In this document: one piece after another, positions 61,279 to 64,000 of the stretch | How the letters are laid out: each line of letters begins with the position of its first letter | Position numbering within the stretch: the stretch's first letter is position 1 | NCBI GenBank assembly: GCA_025357945.1 | Contig: JANYLJ010000011.1 | Span: 1-64,000 of the forward strand | Source: Gemmatimonadota bacterium | Lineage (GTDB): Bacteria > Gemmatimonadota > Gemmatimonadetes > Gemmatimonadales > GWC2-71-9 | Reading direction: 5' to 3' | DNA: 64,000 nt | The notes under the pieces: generated by a model | The model's input: only the letters and a program-made list of their open reading frames with translations | Told to the model about the DNA's origin: nothing | The model's database searches: none | Program-made: the position numbers and the translations under genes

Positions 61279-62949
61279 TCAGGCTGCGGTGACGTCGGAC
61301 GCTGCGGCGATGGCGCCGATCAGGTCGGGGAACGGCCCGTCGATCACCTGCAGCGCGCTGGCAAGGGCACTGCCAGCGGTCAGGTCGGATGTCGGGTGCT
61401 CCAGGAACGGCAGCAGCGACTCGAGGGCCTCGCAATGTTCGACGAAGCGCTTGGTGGCGTAGTCGCCCGCGGCACCGGTCGAGATGATGAACTGCCAATC
61501 GGAGCTCTGCGCCAGCAACAGCTCGCGCGCAGCTTGTTCCAGCACCCCGCGGGCCTCCCAGCGCGGCATCGCCGCTGGCACGGCATTCCAGAAGCGCTCC
61601 TCCAGCGACCAGAGGCGCAGCCAGGTCCACTCGGTTTCCGGATTGAGCCACATCGAGAAGTCGCCGTCTTTCCCCCACGACCCGGTGCTCATGCGCAGCG
61701 AGGTTCGCGGTGGAAATGCGGCGAGCGCGGCGCCGGCGGTCGACGCGATGCAGCTCTGGGCGCTCGCCCCAGCGCCCGGCGCCGCGACGCGCTCGTAGAG
61801 CGACTTGAGGAAATCCATTCCCTCGAACCACCAATGTCCGAACAGCTCGGTATCGAACGGGGCGATGATGGCGTGGTCCCGCGGCTTGGCATCCTTCGTG
61901 ATTGTCTCGAGCAGCGACCCGAAGTGCTCGGCGTGCCTGATCGCCATCTCCTGCGCAGCTGCCGCGTCATATGGCTGTTTCGCGCCGAGATCCGCCGCAG
62001 CGTCGGTCACCCGCCAGAGCTTGAGCCCGCCCGGGTGGCGGATCTTGTGGAACTCCAGATAGGCGCCCTCGCCCGGATACCCACCGTGCCGGCTCCAGAC
62101 CTGTGCCGTGGTCTTCGGGTCGCGCACCAGGACGTAGATCGGGCGGCCGCGCGCCACGTTGCCGACCCGGTACCCCTGGTACGGCGAACGCTTGGCGCCC
62201 TTGGGTGAGCGTGGCCGCGTCTCGCCGCTGTAGAGATCGTAGGTCTCGCCGGCTTCGACGACGTGTGCGTCGACGAAGAACCATTGGAACCCGGCGTACC
62301 GGAGGTGGTCTTCGATGCCGGCACGGGTCGGGCGTCGCACGGCCGCCGGCAACGGTTGCCACGGGCCGCGCGGGCGGTAGGCGCACTCTGGAACCCAGCA
62401 GCCGCGCGGCAAGTCGCCGAAGTGGCGCGCATGTTCCGAGCGCCCGACGAGGAGCTGGAAGCGAATGCTCTCGTCACGTGCCAGCAATGGGAGGAAGCCG
62501 TGCGTTGCCGCTGACGAGATCAATTCGATCCGGCCTGCGAGCGCGTGGCGGCGGAACGCCGCGATCAAGTCCTTGCCGATGCGCTCCCACGTGGCCTGCA
62601 ACAACTCCACGTGGCTCTTCCAGAACGCCACCACCGGTAGCAGAGACTCGTCACCGGTGTGGCGGAGTGACTCGGGTGCCTCGTCGATCGTCTTGAGCCG
62701 GTGCGCGAAGTAGGTGTCGAGTTCTTCCCGAAATGACGGGTGCGCGAACTGCGCGGCGAGGATTGGCGTGATGCCAAGGGTGATGGCCGGCGCTACGTCT
62801 TCCGTTTCGAGCGCCTCCAGCATGGTCACCAGCGGGAGATAGCTGTCGAGCGCGGCCTCGCAGATCCAATCGGATCCGTGCGGCCAGCGGCCATGGTGGA
62901 GCACCCAGGGCAGGTGACTGTGCAGCGTGAGGACAAATCGGACCGTCAC
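61279..62949 (-). CDS. GH57 1,4-alpha-glucan branching enzyme
   Basis: 556 residues, usual length for GH57 branching enzymes. Motifs: LTLHSHLPWVLHHGRWPHG at 8-26, ISSAATHGFLPLL at 144-156, nucleophile Glu188 in GCWVPECAYRP, acid Asp366 in IIAPFDTELFGHWWFEG, and a helical DUF1957 C-terminus. It forms alpha-1,6 branches in glycogen. GTG start overlaps the glgA stop by four bases (GTGA), so both are translated together. Confidence 0.9.
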   Translation of the reverse strand: MTVRFVLTLHSHLPWVLHHGRWPHGSDWICEAALDSYLPLVTMLEALETEDVAPAITLGITPILAAQFAHPSFREELDTYFAHRLKTIDEAPESLRHTGDESLLPVVAFWKSHVELLQATWERIGKDLIAAFRRHALAGRIELISSAATHGFLPLLARDESIRFQLLVGRSEHARHFGDLPRGCWVPECAYRPRGPWQPLPAAVRRPTRAGIEDHLRYAGFQWFFVDAHVVEAGETYDLYSGETRPRSPKGAKRSPYQGYRVGNVARGRPIYVLVRDPKTTAQVWSRHGGYPGEGAYLEFHKIRHPGGLKLWRVTDAAADLGAKQPYDAAAAQEMAIRHAEHFGSLLETITKDAKPRDHAIIAPFDTELFGHWWFEGMDFLKSLYERVAAPGAGASAQSCIASTAGAALAAFPPRTSLRMSTGSWGKDGDFSMWLNPETEWTWLRLWSLEERFWNAVPAAMPRWEARGVLEQAARELLLAQSSDWQFIISTGAAGDYATKRFVEHCEALESLLPFLEHPTSDLTAGSALASALQVIDGPFPDLIGAIAAASDVTAA

Positions 62950-64000
62950 CGAGTGCGCCTCGCGGCCAGCGCGATTGCCCGCGTATAGATGTCGTTATAT
63001 CGCTCGGCGACCCGGTCCCAGCCGAAGTCGCGCGACATCGCCTCGCGCTGCATCTCCCGCCACGCCTTGGCGGAGCGATGCTCGGTCATTGCGCGCCACA
63101 TTCCGCCGACCAGTGCGCGTTCGTCGAACGCATCGAACAGGAAACCGGTGAGGCCGTCGTCGATGGTATCCGCCAGGCCGCCCACCCGGCGCGCGACCGG
63201 CACGGTGCCGTACCGTTGCGCCCGCATCTGCGTGAGGCCGCACGGCTCGTACTGCGATGGCATCAGGTAGAGGTCGGCCCCGGCGATCATCACATGTTCG
63301 AGCGAATCAGAGAACTTCGTCACCACGCCCACGCGGCTCGGCATCGCCGTGTGCAGCGCGTGCACGGCGTCCTCGAGCCGCTGGTCTCCGCTCCCCATGA
63401 AGACGTACTGCGCCGCGAGGTGAAAGAGGGCGTGGTTGTGCACCACGATGTCGAGGCCCTTTTGCGTCGCCATCCGGCCGATCGACGCCACCACCGGGAG
63501 GAACGGGTTCTCGGGCAAGCCGAGCCGGTGCTGCAGGTCGAGCTTGCAGGCCCGCTTGCCATCGAGATCAGCCGCGGAAAATTGCGCGGCGATCTGCGGA
63601 TCGGTCGCCGGGTTCCAGACACTCTGGTCGATGCCGTTCAGTACGCCGGTGAAGCGGTTCCCCAGCCACTCGAACACTTCCTGGAGACCGAAGCCACCGG
63701 CCGGTGTGCGCAGCTCTTCCGAGTGGGTGGGGCTCACGGTCGTCGCCATGTCCGTATGGGTCAGGCCGCCCTTGAGGTAATTCGTCTTGCCGTACCACTC
63801 GAGCTTGTCCGGCGTGAACACGTCCCACGGCAGGCCGATGTCGGGGATGACGTTGGCGCCGAAGTGGCCCTGGTAGCCGCCGTTGTGGACGGAGAGAACG
63901 ACTGGAATGCGGTCGAACCACGGATTTCCCTTCCACCACGTGCGGAGATACACGGCCGCGAGCGCGGCGTGCCAGTCGTGAGCGTGCAGCAGCACGGCAC
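62946..64000 (-). CDS. glgA: Glycogen synthase, N-terminus beyond window
   Basis: About 351 residues of a GT5 glycogen/starch synthase; the 5' part lies past base 64000. Visible motifs: HAHDWHAAL, SVHNGGYQGHFG, TTVSPTHSEEL, IGRMATQKGLDI and the acceptor/ADP-glucose region MPSQYEPCGLTQMRAQRYGTVPVARRVGGLADT. It extends alpha-1,4-glucan from ADP-glucose (or UDP-glucose). First visible gene of the operon with branching enzyme, DUF3536 and GH57. Confidence 0.93.
   Translation of the reverse strand, partial: AVLLHAHDWHAALAAVYLRTWWKGNPWFDRIPVVLSVHNGGYQGHFGANVIPDIGLPWDVFTPDKLEWYGKTNYLKGGLTHTDMATTVSPTHSEELRTPAGGFGLQEVFEWLGNRFTGVLNGIDQSVWNPATDPQIAAQFSAADLDGKRACKLDLQHRLGLPENPFLPVVASIGRMATQKGLDIVVHNHALFHLAAQYVFMGSGDQRLEDAVHALHTAMPSRVGVVTKFSDSLEHVMIAGADLYLMPSQYEPCGLTQMRAQRYGTVPVARRVGGLADTIDDGLTGFLFDAFDERALVGGMWRAMTEHRSAKAWREMQREAMSRDFGWDRVAERYNDIYTRAIALAARRTR

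Overview
High-GC bacterial chromosome segment. The gene content suggests Gemmatimonadota or a close relative: carboxypeptidase-regulatory TonB receptors, DUF5916, a GWxTD-like protein, an Asp-box (BNR) propeller, PafA-like phosphatase, a kinase with Sel1 repeats, and many signal-peptide beta-barrels. This placement is an inference from gene families, not from a marker gene.

Layout. 1-4.4 kb is a scarred accessory region: a truncated WG-repeat gene, a TPM-domain gene broken by one amber codon, the 3' half of a tRNA-Lys, duplicated short repeats, a hipBA toxin-antitoxin module with an AT-rich promoter and palindromic operator, and an integrase remnant. 4.4-11.8 kb holds a TonB receptor, a beta-propeller, a DUF5916 protein and a Gly-rich secreted protein. 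11.8-17.8 kb is a complete-looking six-gene 4-hydroxyproline catabolic operon, from epimerase to 2-oxoglutarate. 17.9-21.6 kb holds MarR, a second TonB receptor, CopD and Fur. 21.9-26.2 kb holds PafA-like phosphatase, M19 dipeptidase, SURF1 and a beta-barrel. 26.2-29.3 kb holds tRNA-Leu(GAG), tRNA-Thr(CGT), tRNA-Pro(GGG), an esterase and a Ser/Thr kinase with Sel1 repeats.

29.4-38.0 kb is a tightly packed minus-strand operon: GH109-like alpha-N-acetylgalactosaminidase, Na+/solute symporter, 11-Asp-box secreted protein, sugar nucleotidyltransferase and a divergent galactokinase. It reads as a sugar release, uptake and activation route. 38.1-45.0 kb holds an amino-acid permease, NlpC/P60 hydrolase, arginase, metallo-beta-lactamase-fold hydrolase, a beta-barrel, YceI, a frameshifted orphan coding fragment and a BaiN-type flavoprotein. 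45.1-48.6 kb encodes one 1151-residue protein joining GH18-like, NodB deacetylase and GT2 synthase modules. 48.6-57.4 kb holds SCP2, DUF4097, amidase, a GWxTD-like protein, the agmatine-to-putrescine pair aguB/aguA and another outer-membrane protein.

57.4-64 kb is a minus-strand alpha-glucan operon running off the right edge: glycogen synthase (partial), GH57 branching enzyme, DUF3536 protein and GH57 glucanotransferase/amylase, with overlapping or near-touching ends.

Dispersed intergenic structures are notable: tandem GAGAGAC heptamers starting at stop codons in three places, a double CTTTAG-loop hairpin, and a 15-bp inverted repeat of the TGTCATCCCGAG type. No CRISPR array, rRNA or intact transposase was seen.
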